The notes under the pieces were generated by a model that was given only the letters and a program-made list of their open reading frames with translations, did not search any database and was not told where the DNA came from. A program made the translations under genes and the position numbers. Source: Sesamum alatum (Eukaryota > Streptophyta > Magnoliopsida > Lamiales > Pedaliaceae). Taken from it: a stretch of DNA of 64,000 bases. Positions 21,373 through 35,202 of the stretch are shown in pieces; positions within the stretch are counted from its first letter, which is position 1, and the number at the start of each line of letters is the position of its first letter. The stretch spans positions 10,247,692 to 10,311,691 of the forward strand of contig JACGWO010000005.1 of assembly GCA_034509735.1 (NCBI GenBank). The letters are read 5' to 3'.

Positions 21373-23045
21373 GAGGGTGTTTTGGCTAAGCATAAAAGCT
21401 TTTCAAAACATCTTATAAGATGTTTGAGAGTTTTTAAAATATTTGAAATGATTTGGCAATTTTTTTTTTTTAAAAGAGCTTATAAAATTTTAAAATAAGA
21501 TGTTTTGGAGCTTATAAGATCTTTTAAAAAAAAGTTAACTTTCCTAACTTTTTTTTAAAAGGTTAATTACATTGACCTCCCCTGCTACTATGGGAATATA
21601 CAAATTCCCCCATCTTACTATGAAAATTACAGATTGCCCCATTTGACTAACATGTGTTAGTCAAATTTAACGGCATATGCTTAAATGACCATTTTGCCCT
21701 CCATTTATAAAACTAAAAATAATTCAATAAACTTGAAAATAGAAGTGGACCAAAATATCTTCAAGTATTTTTTTTCCAAAATATAAGCTTTATTTTCTAT
21801 AAAATAATATAATTTCAACAAAATTTACAAGTTTTAATGATTGTTAGGAATAGAAATTAATGTCACAACCTACACATACACAGTATGTGATTAAAAAAAT
21901 ATTATAAAATAATATATTAAAAGTTACAAGTATACACCCTTTTTAAATCTAAAAATAACAAATTACTCCTAAGGGGTATTTAAGTCATAAAAAATAGAGT
22001 TATTCAGGTTGAGGGTATTATAGGAAGTTTAGACCAATTTTTTTTTTATGGCATTAGCAAAATCCATTAAGTTGACTAACGGAAGGGGCAATTTGTAAGG
22101 TGGATATCTTTGAAAGGGAAGTTTATGTAATTTTGATAGTAAGAGGGGGGAATTTGTATATTCTCATAGTAGTAGGGGAGGTTAGTATAATTAACTCTTT
22201 TTTTAAAAGATCTTATAAGCTCTATGCAATTAATAATTGATAAGACAAAAATAACCGTATTAATTTGTTATATTTCAATTTTACCTTTAATATAATACAC
22301 ACTTTTTTAACAACAAATTATTCTCTCCACCCCCCCCCCCCCCCAAAACATATATGCACGTCCCTTACCCCCCCTATCTCTCTCCCTCTCTCTCTCTCTC
22401 TCTATATATATATATCTATAATTTTATATATGATCTCTTTCTCATATAACTATGATATTAATTACATAATTAGTATTAATTTTTAATTATAATAATTATG
22501 AAAAAAATTGCTATAAGATGTCATATTTAAATTTCAAGACATTAATTATAAATTATAATATGGCTAAAAGTAGTCATTGAAATTAAAAAAATATATCAAT
22601 TATATATTTATGTTATTATTCGACTAGCGTGAATATTAATATTATTTCAATGCAAAATTTTAGATATAATAATTTGTTAATTTTTTATTTTTATAAAAAA
22701 ATAACTATTAATTTTTATCTGGGGTTATATTAATGTATACTATTTATGAAAATATTTTAAAAATATTTAAATACAAAATATGTAAAAAAAAATGTAACTT
22801 ATTTAATTTTAATAGTATAAGGTCCTTTTTAGTCATTTTATCAAAAAAAAAACACTTATGATGCCAAACATCCTAACATCTTATAAGATGTAAAAAACAT
22901 CTTATAAGCTTAAACATCTTATTTTACCCAAACACTTTAGGAGCTTATTTTCAAAATAAGATCCAACAACTTATAAGCTCCTAAAACATATTATAAAATG
23001 TAGGAGCTTATAAAATATTCTAAAACAATTTAACCAAACACCCTC
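21373..23045. mobile_element. Tourist/Harbinger-type MITE, TSD TAA
   Basis: The ends read GAGGGTGTTTTGGC (left) and, reversed, GAGGGTGTTTGGTT (right), typical of Tourist-like MITEs. TAA is repeated at 21370-21372 and 23046-23048. The outer arms carry many 'cttataagatgtt' and 'ggagcttata' words in both orientations. There is no coding region. A separate MITE has landed inside it at 21561-22197. A (CT)n(AT)n tract lies near 22376-22415 and a C14 run near 22330. Confidence 0.75.
21561..22197. mobile_element. MULE-like MITE nested in the Tourist element
   Basis: The left arm GGTTAATTACATTGACC and reversed right arm GAGTTAATTATACTAACC both continue 'TCCCCT-CTACTATG-GAAT'. The flanks carry the same 11-mer TTTTTTTAAAA on each side, consistent with a 9-11 bp MULE duplication, though it is low in complexity. 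No coding frame is present. Confidence 0.7.
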
Positions 23046-23048
23046 TAA

Positions 23049-24891
23049 AGTGTAATCTAATTTGTGGTGTGGTGTGGTGTGGACAACGTAGGGGATTCAT
23101 GTCAATCCCCACGTGGAAAGCCGAAGAATGGAATAATGCTAGAAGTGGTGTGTGGTTTAAAATGTAAAGGTAATTCTCGATTTAATTTTTGATCTTCTCC
23201 TTGTCATTTTATCTATCTAGCCACGTCTATTATTTGTTTAATTAGTGTTGAACGCCCGGAAAAATGGGATTTGATCCTTTGGTTTATTGTTTATGCTTAT
23301 AGTTTTCGCTGTGTATCGACTTTCTGGGCCATACCGTTCATTTCAAGTCCTCCTTTGATCAGAGAATTTTCGTGAAGATCTTTTGATTATTGTGGTGTTG
23401 TTGGACTTCGTATGCATCAAAATACAAAAACTTATAATTGATCTTGATTTTTCTCGAAGATGAGCAAAGGATTAAGTGTGGGAGGTGTTTGATAGATGCT
23501 TATTTTGACACATTTTTATTCGAGAAATGCATACTTTTTAATATTACTGATTAGAAGCACGTGTATTGCATGTGATTCTATTATCTCAATAAATTGTTAC
23601 ATTGTAACAATAAAATAAATTTATAATAAGAATATATTAACTAAATTCAATATGCACTTTATAAATAAAAGTTATTATTGTTACAAAGTAAAAGAATATA
23701 GTTAAAAAATAAATAATCTTTTCTCCACTTTAATTATTATTTAATATTATAATTATATTTGTTCTACTGGCAATATATGCATCTTTTGTAGTATAAGTAA
23801 ATCACATTCGTATAAGTGAATTTGGGTCAAGATAATCATATACATACATAACAACCACACAAAAAAATTAAAATACGCTATATGTATGTGTGTGTAGGAT
23901 GTACAATGACTAAAACTGATAAATAAGAAATATATAGTGATTGATTTTTTTAAATAGAGAAGTAATGCATATAAAAATTTAAGTATGTGCACCATTTACG
24001 ATATATAATATAAAGTAGAATAACATATATATGTATATTTATTTATTTATTTTTGACTTGGTGCTTTTCAATTGTAGTTTAATATTTGTTATCAAATATT
24101 TGTTTAGTAAGGCTCTTATATTCTCAATAAATGTTGCTTTACATTGATGATCACGTTACATGAACAAACAATGAAAAATAAACTTTTAGATCTTTCATCT
24201 TATTAATTAGCTCTAATTAAAATAAAGCATAAAAAGAAAATACAATTAATATTGTATTATGGAATAAGCATAAAAATCCGTGTTTTTAATTGAACTTTAT
24301 TTTGATTGAACTTGTGATTATTCTAAATTTGTTTCACTTATGAAATAATATTTTAATTTTTGTGGGTTGTACAAATTTTGAAAAGAAATAATATATTAAT
24401 TAGTCATTTCGTTTTTTTTTCTTTTATGTTTTTACTCCTTATGTTAACTAAATTTAAAGTTATTTATAACATAATTTTCTACTAATAGCTTCATTATAGA
24501 AAAAAATTAGTTTATTCATCATGTTGTTCAAAGAGATTCTAGAACAAAGTTCTAAACTGATTAAACCGTCTACGAAACGATTTAAAGTGGAATACTAAGT
24601 ATTAAATTTTTTAACTTAGATGATAATTACTTCAATTTTTCAATCTTTAATAATCAAAACTTCAATTTATTAAATTATTTAGAGTCCAATTATTGGTCTA
24701 ATTACACTTTTAATTAGACATCCATAATATTACTTTATTGCCATATAAAATTATAGTTGTTATATAATAATTCAGAAAAATACTATTTATGTCTTTTTCT
24801 CTGATATTTTCATAAAGAAAAAAGAAAATCAAATTACAAATACACCAGAAGAAAAAATATATTAGGAAAAAAAATAAATTATTAGTTATTT

Positions 24892-24926
<35 letters not shown>

Positions 24927-27457
24927 TTATCCTTTTTATATTTTTCTAGAGGACCATATATTATTTGATTAGTCTAATAAAGAAAAATATGAAAAGAAAA
25001 TGTAATAGTATAAAAAAAATCACCTTTTTTATTTTATGTCTTTTTCTAAATCTGAATACTTAAAAACTAAAAATAAACATATTAATATGAATATGTATTT
25101 TTATAAATTTATGTTTATATTATAATAATTATAGTATTATTTCGGTAAATAAATATATCATGAATAATTAATTGAATAAATAGAATTAAAAAAGTGTATA
25201 TTCAAATAATATTATAATTTAATATATATATTTAGTTATTAATCAGTAGTTCTTTTTGATTTAGTAACAAAGTTTTTTAAAGAGTTAAAATTTTATATTT
25301 TCTCCTATAAATTCATCTTAATTTTTACTTTCGAATTATGGTAGATGGAAAATATTTAATTAGTGTAAACATTAGAAAAGTATCATATCATCTCCCCAAT
25401 AAAAAAAATATATTAACTTAAACAATACAATTATCTCATAGAAAGTACTTTATATGACTATCACCTATGACTAAAATGCTCCTGAAGTCTAGTTGCATAC
25501 GAATTGATTTTATTTGAAAATCGAATGTAATCAAAATATTACAATAGAATGAAACCACATTGCTAATTTTAATAGAGGAATTTAGAACATAGAAAGTACC
25601 CTTGGTATTATATTTAAACTATATTATCATTAAAAGAAAGCCCAAGTATCCCTCCTTTTTATTATTTAGTACATGATAGTTATTATATTATTGGTAATAG
25701 AAAAATATGTTTCAAGAAACTTTTTGAATATTTCATAAGTCTTGTGGTATAGATATCAATATAATCTTATATGTAAAATAAATATCTTGTATGTACAAAT
25801 CTGAACCTTATACTTAAAAATGAAAGTTGTATGTGATCAAATGATGATTAAAATGAGGACTTTTAATTTAAAATTTCAATAAATATAACGCTAGTTGATA
25901 ACCATTCAAAATCAAATGATTAATTTTATTAAAAAAAAATCACTTAATTAATAGCTCCCTTGAATCTTTTTTATGTTTCATTGGATTTATGATCTTCAAT
26001 TTTATAAAAGAAGGTAGGTATTTTTACATTTTAGATATTTTCCTCTTATAAACTTTCAGATTGTAAAATTAATTCTCTCCATGATACTTATCTTTCATCT
26101 CTATATTTGTGATGAGAAAGTCACCATTATTTATGTGAAAACATCGATAGTTAATCTTTTTATTCTTTTGCCTTCTATTGAAATTTAGATCTTATAATTA
26201 TTTCTCTTTATAATATTATTTTTTCATCCTTATATTTGTTTTTACTTATAAAATATTACTTTACTTTTTACATGCCTATATTTGTAATAAAAAGTTATCA
26301 TTTATATTAATCCATATTCTAAATTTACTTCACGAATGAAATAAGATTTTGATTTTTTTTTTTTTTGTAGTTGTGCAAAGCAAGAAATAAATAAAAATTA
26401 GCTTTTGATTTTTAATTTTATTTTTGAACTCTTATACTAACTATCAATAAAGTTGTTTATAAAGTAATTTTCTTGTAATAATCTCTTTACTTTTTGTTTT
26501 ATTCCTCATGTTGGTGGAAAATAGTCTAAATTGATGAATTGCATCTTATGAAATGGATTGAATGGAATAAGCATAAAAATTATTGACTAATTTTATAAGT
26601 TAGGGTCGAATTAAAAATATAAATGGACATAAATTAAATTACTTATTATTGAAAATAATGTAGTAGAAATCTTATAGACCTAGTAATCTATGCATTAAAT
26701 AATCGAAAAAAATCATAGACTCATTTAATTTCATAAAATAAGTTTTGAATAATATTATTATGATTTTAGAATCAAAATTATAAAAACAATTAACTATAAA
26801 ATCACTTATGAAATAATTATCATAAGCTAAGTCTGATTTTCATAAATAATTGATTTTAAGATAAACTTATATAATGTGCTTGTTTCTTATTGAAGTTTAT
26901 TTTAGTTGAACTTGCGGTATTATACTATTAGTTAGGTACACCGGAATATTTTTATGGACATATGAAATTAAACTTTCTAAGCAGTTTTAATATTTTTAAT
27001 CAACACAAAAAAATTAAAAAAAATATAAAACATCTCAAGTTGCTCATATTTTTATAATATCTTATTATAAAAATTTAACTTACATTAAATTAATGGCAAA
27101 TTGTCCCATGAATTGCTTTCCTTGCTTTCAAGGAGATGCTTCTTCAAGTTTCCAAAGCATATCTTCTCCTAATTATATAACCCATATATTTTTTCTAGTT
27201 ATTAGTATTAAGATTTTAACTAATTTTATTTAATTAGTTATAAATAAAACTCTGTATTATGAATGGAATTCTTTATTATAATTTATGTTTATTATAATCT
27301 GATCCAATTCAACTATCTAAGTCTATTACAAAATTATTTATTTGTACACATAAATTTATAATATAATATTCTATGAAAATAATATACTTGACATCGCAAA
27401 AAAAGAAAGAAACATAAAACATGACAACTAGTTCACACTTTTATAATATATATATAG
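23049..27457. other. Featureless AT-rich intergenic DNA
   Basis: About 4.4 kb with very low G+C and no coding region or inverted arms that I can defend. A short (TGG/TGTGG)n run lies near 23062-23081. The part 23230-23480 could be the tail of the LTR-like repeat that also occupies 20641-21369. Confidence 0.5.
24896..24922. repeat. (CT)n microsatellite
   Basis: A pure CT dinucleotide tract of about 27 bp in AT-rich DNA. Confidence 0.85.
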
Positions 27458-27466
27458 ATATAGAAA

Positions 27467-28754
27467 GGGATAATTTCACTTTTGGTACCCCAGGTATGGC
27501 CTTATTTCACTTTTGGTACCCCCTGTTTCCATGTCATCAATGTTGATACCCAAAGTTTCCTTTTTTCATCGAGCTGAGTACCTGCCGTTAGTTGACCGTC
27601 AGAGTTAACGGTCAAAGTCATTTTAGCGGGAAAATTGGCAGTTTTTTGCCAATTTAAGCACATGTTTGGCTACCATTTACTACACCACAAAAACTAGAGT
27701 TGAAAAAGTAAAAATTGAGAATATTTTGAGGAAAAAAACGAGAGGTATGAGGAGAAATCAGTTTCAATCTTACTCAAATACGAGTGTGGGTTCCTCTAAT
27801 GAGAACATTTATGTGGAAAAAGTGTATTGTGAGTGTGAAATTGAGCTACCATTGAAGACTTCTTGAACCAAAATAAATCCGGGAAGAAAGTTTTGGGCAT
27901 GTCATAATTAATTTACTAAATATATCCCTTAACGAAATATAAAAATACCTAAAAGTGAAATTATCCCTTAACTATATATAAAAATACCTAAAATATTAAA
28001 AATTCTAAAAGTTAAAAATTTAAATTACAAAATCATAATACAAAATATACTAATTAAATTTAAAATACCAAAAATTATATAATTTTTTTAAGTTATATTA
28101 TTTACTATAAATAATATTTTTAATTAAAACTCCCAATATATTATTTAAACTAAAAAATTAATATGTTTTATTATTTTTAAATTTTGAAAAAAATTAAATT
28201 AATTTTACTTAGTTTTTAAAATTAAAATAATAATAATTTTTTTGGTGTCTTCTCCGTCGATTCCCTTTACAAAGAATTTACCATTACAAAGAATTAATGG
28301 TAAATTTTTAAAATTTATGTGGAAAAATGTAATGTGAGTGTGGAATTGAGGTACCATTGAAGACTTCTTGAACCAAAATAAATTCGGGAAGAAGGTTTTG
28401 GACATGTCCTAATTACGGTCTCATTAGACAAATCCATACTCGTATTTGAGTAAGATTGAAACTAATTTCTCCTCATACCTCCAGTTTTTTTCCCAAGATA
28501 TTCTCAATTTTACTTTTTCAACTCTAGTTTTTGCGGTGTAGTAAATGGTAGCCAAACATGTACTTAAATTGGATAAAAACTGTCAATTTTCCCGCCAAAA
28601 TGACTTTGACCGTTAACTTTGACGGTCAACTAACCGCCGGGACTCAGCTCGATGGAAAAAGGAAACTTTGGGTATCAACATTGATGACATGGAAATAGGG
28701 GGTACCAAAGGTGAAATAAGGTTATAACTGGGGTACCAAAAGTGAAATTATCCC
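27467..28754. mobile_element. MULE-like MITE with perfect 9-bp TSD (family copy 1)
   Basis: The ends are GGGATAATTTCACTTTTGG and its inverted partner. The same 9-mer ATATAGAAA flanks both sides (27458-27466 and 28755-28763). The arms are long, about 400 bp, and include a fold such as 'tttgaccgttaa'. The middle is AT-rich with no gene; the 66-aa frames in each arm are mirror copies of repeat sequence. A second family member lies at 61062-62168. Confidence 0.88.
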
Positions 28755-28763
28755 ATATAGAAA

Positions 28764-29187
28764 TATTTATCTATGGTTGTATGCTCATTTTTTTCTTCTT
28801 TTTCATTTTTTGACTTGAGGTCAAGTCCTTTGACTTGAGGAACTGCTGAGTTTACCTGTATATCAGGTCTGTATCTTAGATATGGTGAGAGATTGCCAAA
28901 AAGCACTTGAGTAGTCATAAGCCATGTCTAATGCAGCTCTGGTGTACAGAGTGACAGTAGTTTCCAAGAAAGGATCTGTCTCCTGTCAAAAGGCATTGAC
29001 AGTTGAGTCTCACATATGCTCTGTGTCTTGTCCCTAAAATCTGTGGCCACAGTAACTGAACAGAAGGGAAGGTTTTCCTTGCGCCGTTTAGTAAGGACAG
29101 ACCGACACTTAGGTCTAAAATGGGTACCTGCCATTTCCGTGCCCTAGACCCTAAGTAGTGAGACCGTAGACGGAAGGACAAGTGTAC
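28764..29187. other. Non-coding stretch before LTR-like repeat
   Basis: It is less AT-rich than its surroundings and may be the end of a retrotransposon interior leading into the LTR-like stretch. The two overlapping minus-strand frames here match no family that I recognise. Confidence 0.35.
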
Positions 29188-30301
29188 TGTTAGAGCCTAA
29201 ATGCTCATCCCCGAATATTCACCTAGTCTCTAGTGCCATGGACCGTTGCTAGATGGCCACCCATGGTAACGGGCGGATTCTAGGAATCCGACCAAGTCTA
29301 GCTGAAAGGTGAATCTAAAGAGTCACACACAATCCACACACATTAAGTATTTAATTTATAATTAAATATTGGAGAAATGGAATGATTGAATTGGATTTAA
29401 TCGGGTCCTTAATTTTCTTGGAGAGAATTAATTCCTTTTATTAGATAAAAGGATTAATCTAATAAATTAGATTTATTAGAAAATTAATTTAATGGGACTA
29501 GAATAAATATTTATATTTATTATATTTATTCATTTCCCTTTGGAATATTTAAATAGATTTTAAATATTCCATTAAATTAAATTAATGGTTGAGATTAAAA
29601 GGAGAGATGGATGGCTAGGATTAAATTTGACTAGGTTAAATACTACTTTGACTAGGACTTTGACTAGGTTAAAATCCTAGTCAAATGAGTCTTCTAGAGT
29701 TGGAGTTTGAAGAGGATTAAACTCCTCCTCTATAAATAGTCCTAGCCCCTCCACATAAGAGAGATGATGAAACTCCAAACACACACACACACACTCTCGT
29801 CCTCTCTCCTCTCGTCGCCCCTCGCTCTCTCTCTCTCTCTCAAGAATATTACTTTCTTGTTCTTTTGTTCTTGGAACAATTGAACATAGGAGGATTAATC
29901 CCGTTAACCTAATAACGTGCGATTGATCCATCCTCTCCAAAACACTTGTTCGTTCGCTAGCACGACGTGCAAGATACGTGGGTGGATTGCGTGTCACAAT
30001 TTGGAGAGTCTCATACACGAGATTTGGTGCAAATCGGGGAACAACGCAAGTACCGGTTAGAAGACGAAAACGACAATCGGTAGGTCTCGATTTATTTTTT
30101 CGTCCCTCTTTTATTTTAATCCTATGGCCTCCATGATTCTTTCTATGCTTTCTAATTCATGAGATACACCGAACACCCGAGAATTTTAAGGGTACACCCC
30201 TTGAACGTGTTCTTTATTTTTCATAAAAGCATGTTTAAATTCTGTTTATTTAAATTTATACCGCGCTTCCGCATTCGCGCTATTTCCCGGGACGATCCAC
30301 A
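29188..30301 (+). repeat. Probable solo or stranded LTR
   Basis: The stretch begins TGTTAGAGCC and ends GATCCACA, so it has the TG...CA form. It contains TATAAATAG at 29731 followed by CT- and AC-rich leader sequence and a late GC-rich end ('cgcgcttccgcattcgcgct'). It shares ordered words with 20641-21369. Flanking 5-mers differ, so ends are tentative. The broken LINE starts directly after it. Confidence 0.5.
29731..29739 (+). promoter_or_regulatory. TATA box in LTR-like repeat
   Basis: TATAAATAG about 540 bp into the LTR-like stretch, followed by a CT-rich leader. Confidence 0.5.
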
Positions 30302-30319
30302 ATCTTTCAGAATAGTGCC

Positions 30320-31391
30320 TTGAAGTTTACTGAAGAGGATGAGGGTGGTGAGCCGGATATTCCAGTGGACGTTTGGTCCAGCAATGTGCAGGATCGGGGG
30401 TTCTATCTCATTGGTCGTTTATTATCTCCGAAGCCGGCTCGGTTTGATTTTCCTAAAGGACATGTTGCTATCAGTTATCAACCCCATCAAAGGAATGGAT
30501 TCAAAACCATTGAGAATAACATATATCTATTCAGGTTTAATCATATTATTGATAAAAATCGAGTGCTGGAGGGATGTCCTTGGACCTTCGACAAGAATAT
30601 TTTGGTCCTCAATGAAGTAAAAGACGATGAACACCCGCAAGGCGTCGATCTATCTTGGTGCCCTTTCTGCATACATGTACATGATCTTCTGATTCGGAAA
30701 ATGACTCAGGACATCGCGACATACATAGGCAACATAATGGGTATTTTCTGAGACATGGAACATATGGATAATCATAGAAGATGGAGCTCTACACTTCGAC
30801 TTTAGGTGAAAATTAATGTCAATAAACGCCTTCTGAGAGTTATGAAGCTCAAATCCGATCTGTGGATTCTATTATCATTTCCTTCACGTATGAATGCTTG
30901 CAAAATTTTTGCTACCTTTGTGGCATGTTGGTTCACCTATCTAAATTTTGTGACAGGAGATATGAATCGAACTTCGTTGATCCAGGTGACGAAGACCATG
31001 GCTCCGAGCTCCGCCGACTTTCATAACTTTGGCCAAAACTGACCAGCAACCCAGAAATCATAAGGACTCTGATGAAAAGGAAAACTCTTTCTCCGCGACT
31101 AGATTTGGGAAACACTCGGACACTCACCTTAAGAAACAGGGGATTTCTATTTTCGAACCTCATTCCACAAGGAAAGGGTGTCAATTTGAAAATAATCCGG
31201 ACATCTTGAGCTCTGAAAATCAGTCAATCAATGATTCGTTAGAATTTGTGCAAGATTCCCATTTGGAAATTCCTCCGAAACCGCAGCCTCCTATAAATTG
31301 TCCTAGCTTACATAATTTAATTCCGTCTGAGGACTTCCCCAATAACTACCATCACATAAGCCTCGCTAACCATATCCTCCAAATCTTGTAG
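30320..31391 (+). pseudogene. LINE ORF1 remnant (DUF4283 and CCHC knuckle)
   Basis: The first frame (30320-30751) reads LKFTEEDEGGE, GRLLSPKP, VLEGCPWTFDKN and LSWCPFCIHVHDL, which is the DUF4283 domain of plant LINE ORF1 proteins (nucleic-acid-binding gag-like). The frame is then lost. At 30910-30951, in a different frame, a zinc knuckle appears: FCYLCGMLVHLSKFCD, with the spacing C-x2-C-x4-H-x4-C. Downstream frames to 31391 and beyond are Pro/His-rich spacer. No ATG of its own is clear; the frame starts close to the LTR-like repeat and may be truncated. Confidence 0.75.
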
Positions 31392-31948
31392 ACCTATTAA
31401 GTCCGCCACATTCGCTGCACACTTTTGCTCCAAATACACATCATATCCCTTCCCTAGATACCCCCACTACATGTCCCCATGTAAACCCCAACGCATGCAC
31501 ACTCACACAATATCCAAACTAATATACATGTTGCCTCTGACCCCACATATAACCTTCCTCACAACCTTTCCCAATCGCCCATGCAAAACCCACATGCCAT
31601 GCAAGCCAAAAATCATGCACCTCCTAATACTCCACCAAACCACATGCAACCACATGCATATTGGTACTACACCCACGAACCTGCTTTATCAACCATGCAA
31701 GCCCCACATACCGAACTTACCCTCCATACTGTACCACTCTCTTTTGCCCCATCACTACCACCAGGTCCTTCTGCTACAACACCCAAAAGGAAAACCCCTG
31801 CACCTCTTAAACCAATCCAGAGGAAACTTAAATCTGTAAATCTAGGGAAAGCTGAAATATCAGCGGATCAACAAATATGTAAGCGTCGGCAGTTGATTGA
31901 CGAACTAATTTCAGCAGTGGAGGTTACCTCACAACCCCGCCGATCCCA

Positions 31949-34089
31949 ATGATTATCCTCAGCTGGAACTGCCAGGGCTTGGGGGGTCCTAGACGATTCA
32001 GAAATTAGGCGAGATTGTTCGTCACCACCAACCCTCGTTGATTTTTCTCATGAAAACTAAATGCAAGAAGAGGAAAATTGAGTCACTCATGAATAGGTTT
32101 AATATGTTTGGCCTGAGCATTGATGCCTGTGGTCGTTTAGGTAGCCTTGTACTTCTCTGGCAGAAAGATCTTACTATTATCTTACAGTCTTTCTCACAAA
32201 ACCATATCAATGTCAATATTTCCGCGGATCAGGGTTTGAAATCATGGCGCTGCACGGGATTCTATGGAGATCCTGATGTTACGAGACGGTCGTTAACGTG
32301 GAACCTCCTCCGACAACCAGGCACTCACTCACATTAGGAATGGGTATGCTTGGGAGATTTTAATGAAATTCTTCACCAAAATGAGATAACATGTAGACCT
32401 AGGAACTGGAGACAAATTACAGAGTTTCAGAGATAACGTGGACTCTTGATGCATTCTCACTGATAGACATCGGTTATAATGAGGGGGAAATTCACATGGA
32501 GTAATAGACGAGAGGCCCTGTACAATGTTCAAGCTCGGTTGGATATAGCCTGTGTGTCCTCGGAAATGAATCAGTCTTTAAGTGAACCATACACGATGGC
32601 TGAGATGACAAAATCAATCTCATAAATGTTTCTCTTCATATCCACCAAACAGACGGTATGCCTCCGATTTTCTTTCAAAAGTTTTGGCATATCGTTAGAA
32701 ATGATGTTTGCTCTGTCGTGCTTGATATCCTTAATAACTTATCTTTTGATGCTTCGTTGAACCATAAAGCACATAGTCTTAGTACCAAAATGCGATAAAT
32801 CGCAAGCGGTTACCCAATTTAGGCCTATAGTATATGTATGTCCTGTATAGATGCATCCAAAACTGTCTCAAATATGATTAAGCCGTTAATGAACTTGCTT
32901 ATCTCTGAATCCCAATCTACTCTCATACCAGGATGGCTTATTTCTGATAAAATTCTTGTGGCCTATGAGGTAAATCATTTTCTAAAAAACTAAGACAAGT
33001 GGAAAGAAAGCATATGCAGCCACTAAAACTTGACATGAGTAAGGCGTACGACCGGGTTGAATAGCGCTTCCTTGAGAGTGTTTTACATAGATTAGGTTTT
33101 AATAGATGCTTTGTGGATTTAAATATGTTGCTTATCTCCTCGGTATCCTACTCTTTTGTCGTTACCAGTGAACAATTTGGTTCTGTGTTGCCTCAGAGGG
33201 GACTCCGCCAGGGGGACCCTCTGTCGCCTTACTTATTCCTGTTTTGCTCAGAAGCTTTAAGTGGTCTGTTTGGGGAAGCGGAACAATGTAACAAAATTAA
33301 GGGAATTCGTGTGGCTCGACAAGTCCCTTGTATATCTCATTTGTTATTTGCTGACAACAAATTTGTCTTTTGTGAGTCTTCTATCGAGTCCATGCAGGCC
33401 ATCTCTCGTATCTTGGACAAATATGAAGCGTTAGGCCAAATGATTAACCTCGAGAAGTCTAGTGTGGTTTTCAACGAAAAATGTCTCGGCCGAGGAAGGT
33501 ATTGAATTGGCATTGTCCATGAGTGTTCGGAGGGTTGACAAACATGATAAATACCTTGGCTTGCTGTCAGTAGGGGGGACGATAAAAAAAAGAAATGTTT
33601 GCAAGTATTCGGGACAAAATTTGGGATCACATCAATGGTTGGAACTCAAAGAATCTATCCCTTGCAGGCAAGGAAATCCTCCTTAAGGTAGTGGTTCAAT
33701 CAATTCCCCCGTACATTGTGTCATGTTTTAAGCTTCCTATCACGTTCATTACGGAATTGGAGAGTGATGGCTAACTTTTGGTGGCATCAACATGGAGATA
33801 CTCGCATCCGTTTGGTTGCCTGGAAGAACTTGTGTGTAGCAAGAAAGAGGATGGAGGCTTGGGTTTTCGGCGTTTGGGTTTGTTCAATGATGTGTTACTT
33901 GGTAAACAGGCTTGGCGAATTATACAACACCCTACTTCTTTGGTGAGTAAAATTTTTAAAGCCAAGTATTTTCGGATGCTGATTTCTTGAATGCAGAATT
34001 GGGCCCAAGGCCATCTTTTAATGTGGCAGAGCCTTTTTGGCGTGCGTGACCTTATAAAAGCACGATGAGGGTGGGTAACTGTTCTGATA
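31949..34089 (+). pseudogene. LINE ORF2 remnant: endonuclease and reverse transcriptase
   Basis: At 31949 an ATG starts MIILSWNCQGLGGPRRFRN, the first motif of the APE-type endonuclease of plant LINEs; the frame breaks soon after. The reverse transcriptase shows LISESQSTLIPG, DMSKAYDRVE, LRQGDPLSPYLF, then FADN in place of the catalytic FADD (Asp to Asn at 33356-33358), and EKSSVVFNE. Stops and shifts occur throughout. The C-terminal frames (33716-33990) carry the usual KVNFWWHQ-type region up to the Copia insertion at 34089. Confidence 0.8.
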
Positions 34090-35202
34090 TGTTGTAATTG
34101 GCATTTAGTTGCTAATTTGTAACAAAAATGTAGTCTAAAATATGGAGATAATTACAAGATTAAATTCATATATTAGATTGAGAGAGAAATAGAGCAATTC
34201 ACTTGTCCCACCTAGGAATATGATGGGAAAGTGTGCAGATTTGATAAGTATATAAGGTGTATGTGGGGGTAGGTGTTTTTACAATCAAGCTTATCCCCAT
34301 TGGAAGTTTATGCAATTCATAGACTCCTTATATTAAGTTCAATATTCAAGTTGTGTTTGAAATGTTATGGAGACTAGAGTGAACATGGGGCTGCCCCACA
34401 ATCGCGCCGGCCCCATCACGGGCATTAGGGCGTATATCTCAATCTCAGTATATATCTTTTTGCAGCAAAAACATTTAGATTTTCAGGATTATATTAAAAT
34501 AGGTTTAAAATTCAAAATGTTTTAACATTTGAATTTTGTTGTCATTAAATTAGATTTTTTCCATCATTAAAACAATATGAAAACAACAATCTGACCTGAT
34601 TTAATACAGCTTTTATTCTTTTTAATGCATATTTTAATTCTTGTTTTCAAATGTTGTTTATGGGTGATTATAGCCTGATTAATTGTTGTTGCAGCAATGT
34701 GCCTATAAAAGGCTGAACACTTCAACCATTTTAGAAGATACAACACACCTGCAATCTCTTTTGCTCTCTCACTCTCTCTCGGATTTCCTCTCTAGAAATT
34801 CTAAAGTTTTTTGCTCCATAAATCCGAGCTTTGAGCTCAAGTCTTTCGTAAGGTTTTTGAGCGTTGCTTCGAGGTGTTCTTTGGTACAAGTGCAGTACTG
34901 AACAAACTGAAATCATCTTATCCTGGAAGAAGTTGCGTAGCACCCGGTGCACAATCGGACGGTGTATATTCAAGGTAAGAAGATTAAATCTGTAATTTGG
35001 TTAAATTCTACTTTGGACCGAGAATTATTACGATACAATTCTCGTTGTAAGTCTTCTTTTGAAGCTTTCGTAAAATAGCATATCTAACTGTATACATGTT
35101 CGTTCCAACGTGTTTGCTTTGCCGTCTTTGATTTCAAACTGTTTATAAAAATCTGATTGCATTTTCAAAAATGATACTACGATTGTTACACTTTTTTCAA
35201 CA
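34090..35202 (+). repeat. Copia 5' LTR
   Basis: Starts TGTTGTAATTGGC, ends TTTTTTCAACA. It has a TATA box at 34704-34710 followed by a CT-rich leader. Confidence 0.88.
34704..34711 (+). promoter_or_regulatory. TATA box of Copia 5' LTR
   Basis: TATAAAAG, matched by TATAAAAG at the same place in the 3' LTR (40249-40256). It would drive the element's transcript. Confidence 0.65.
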
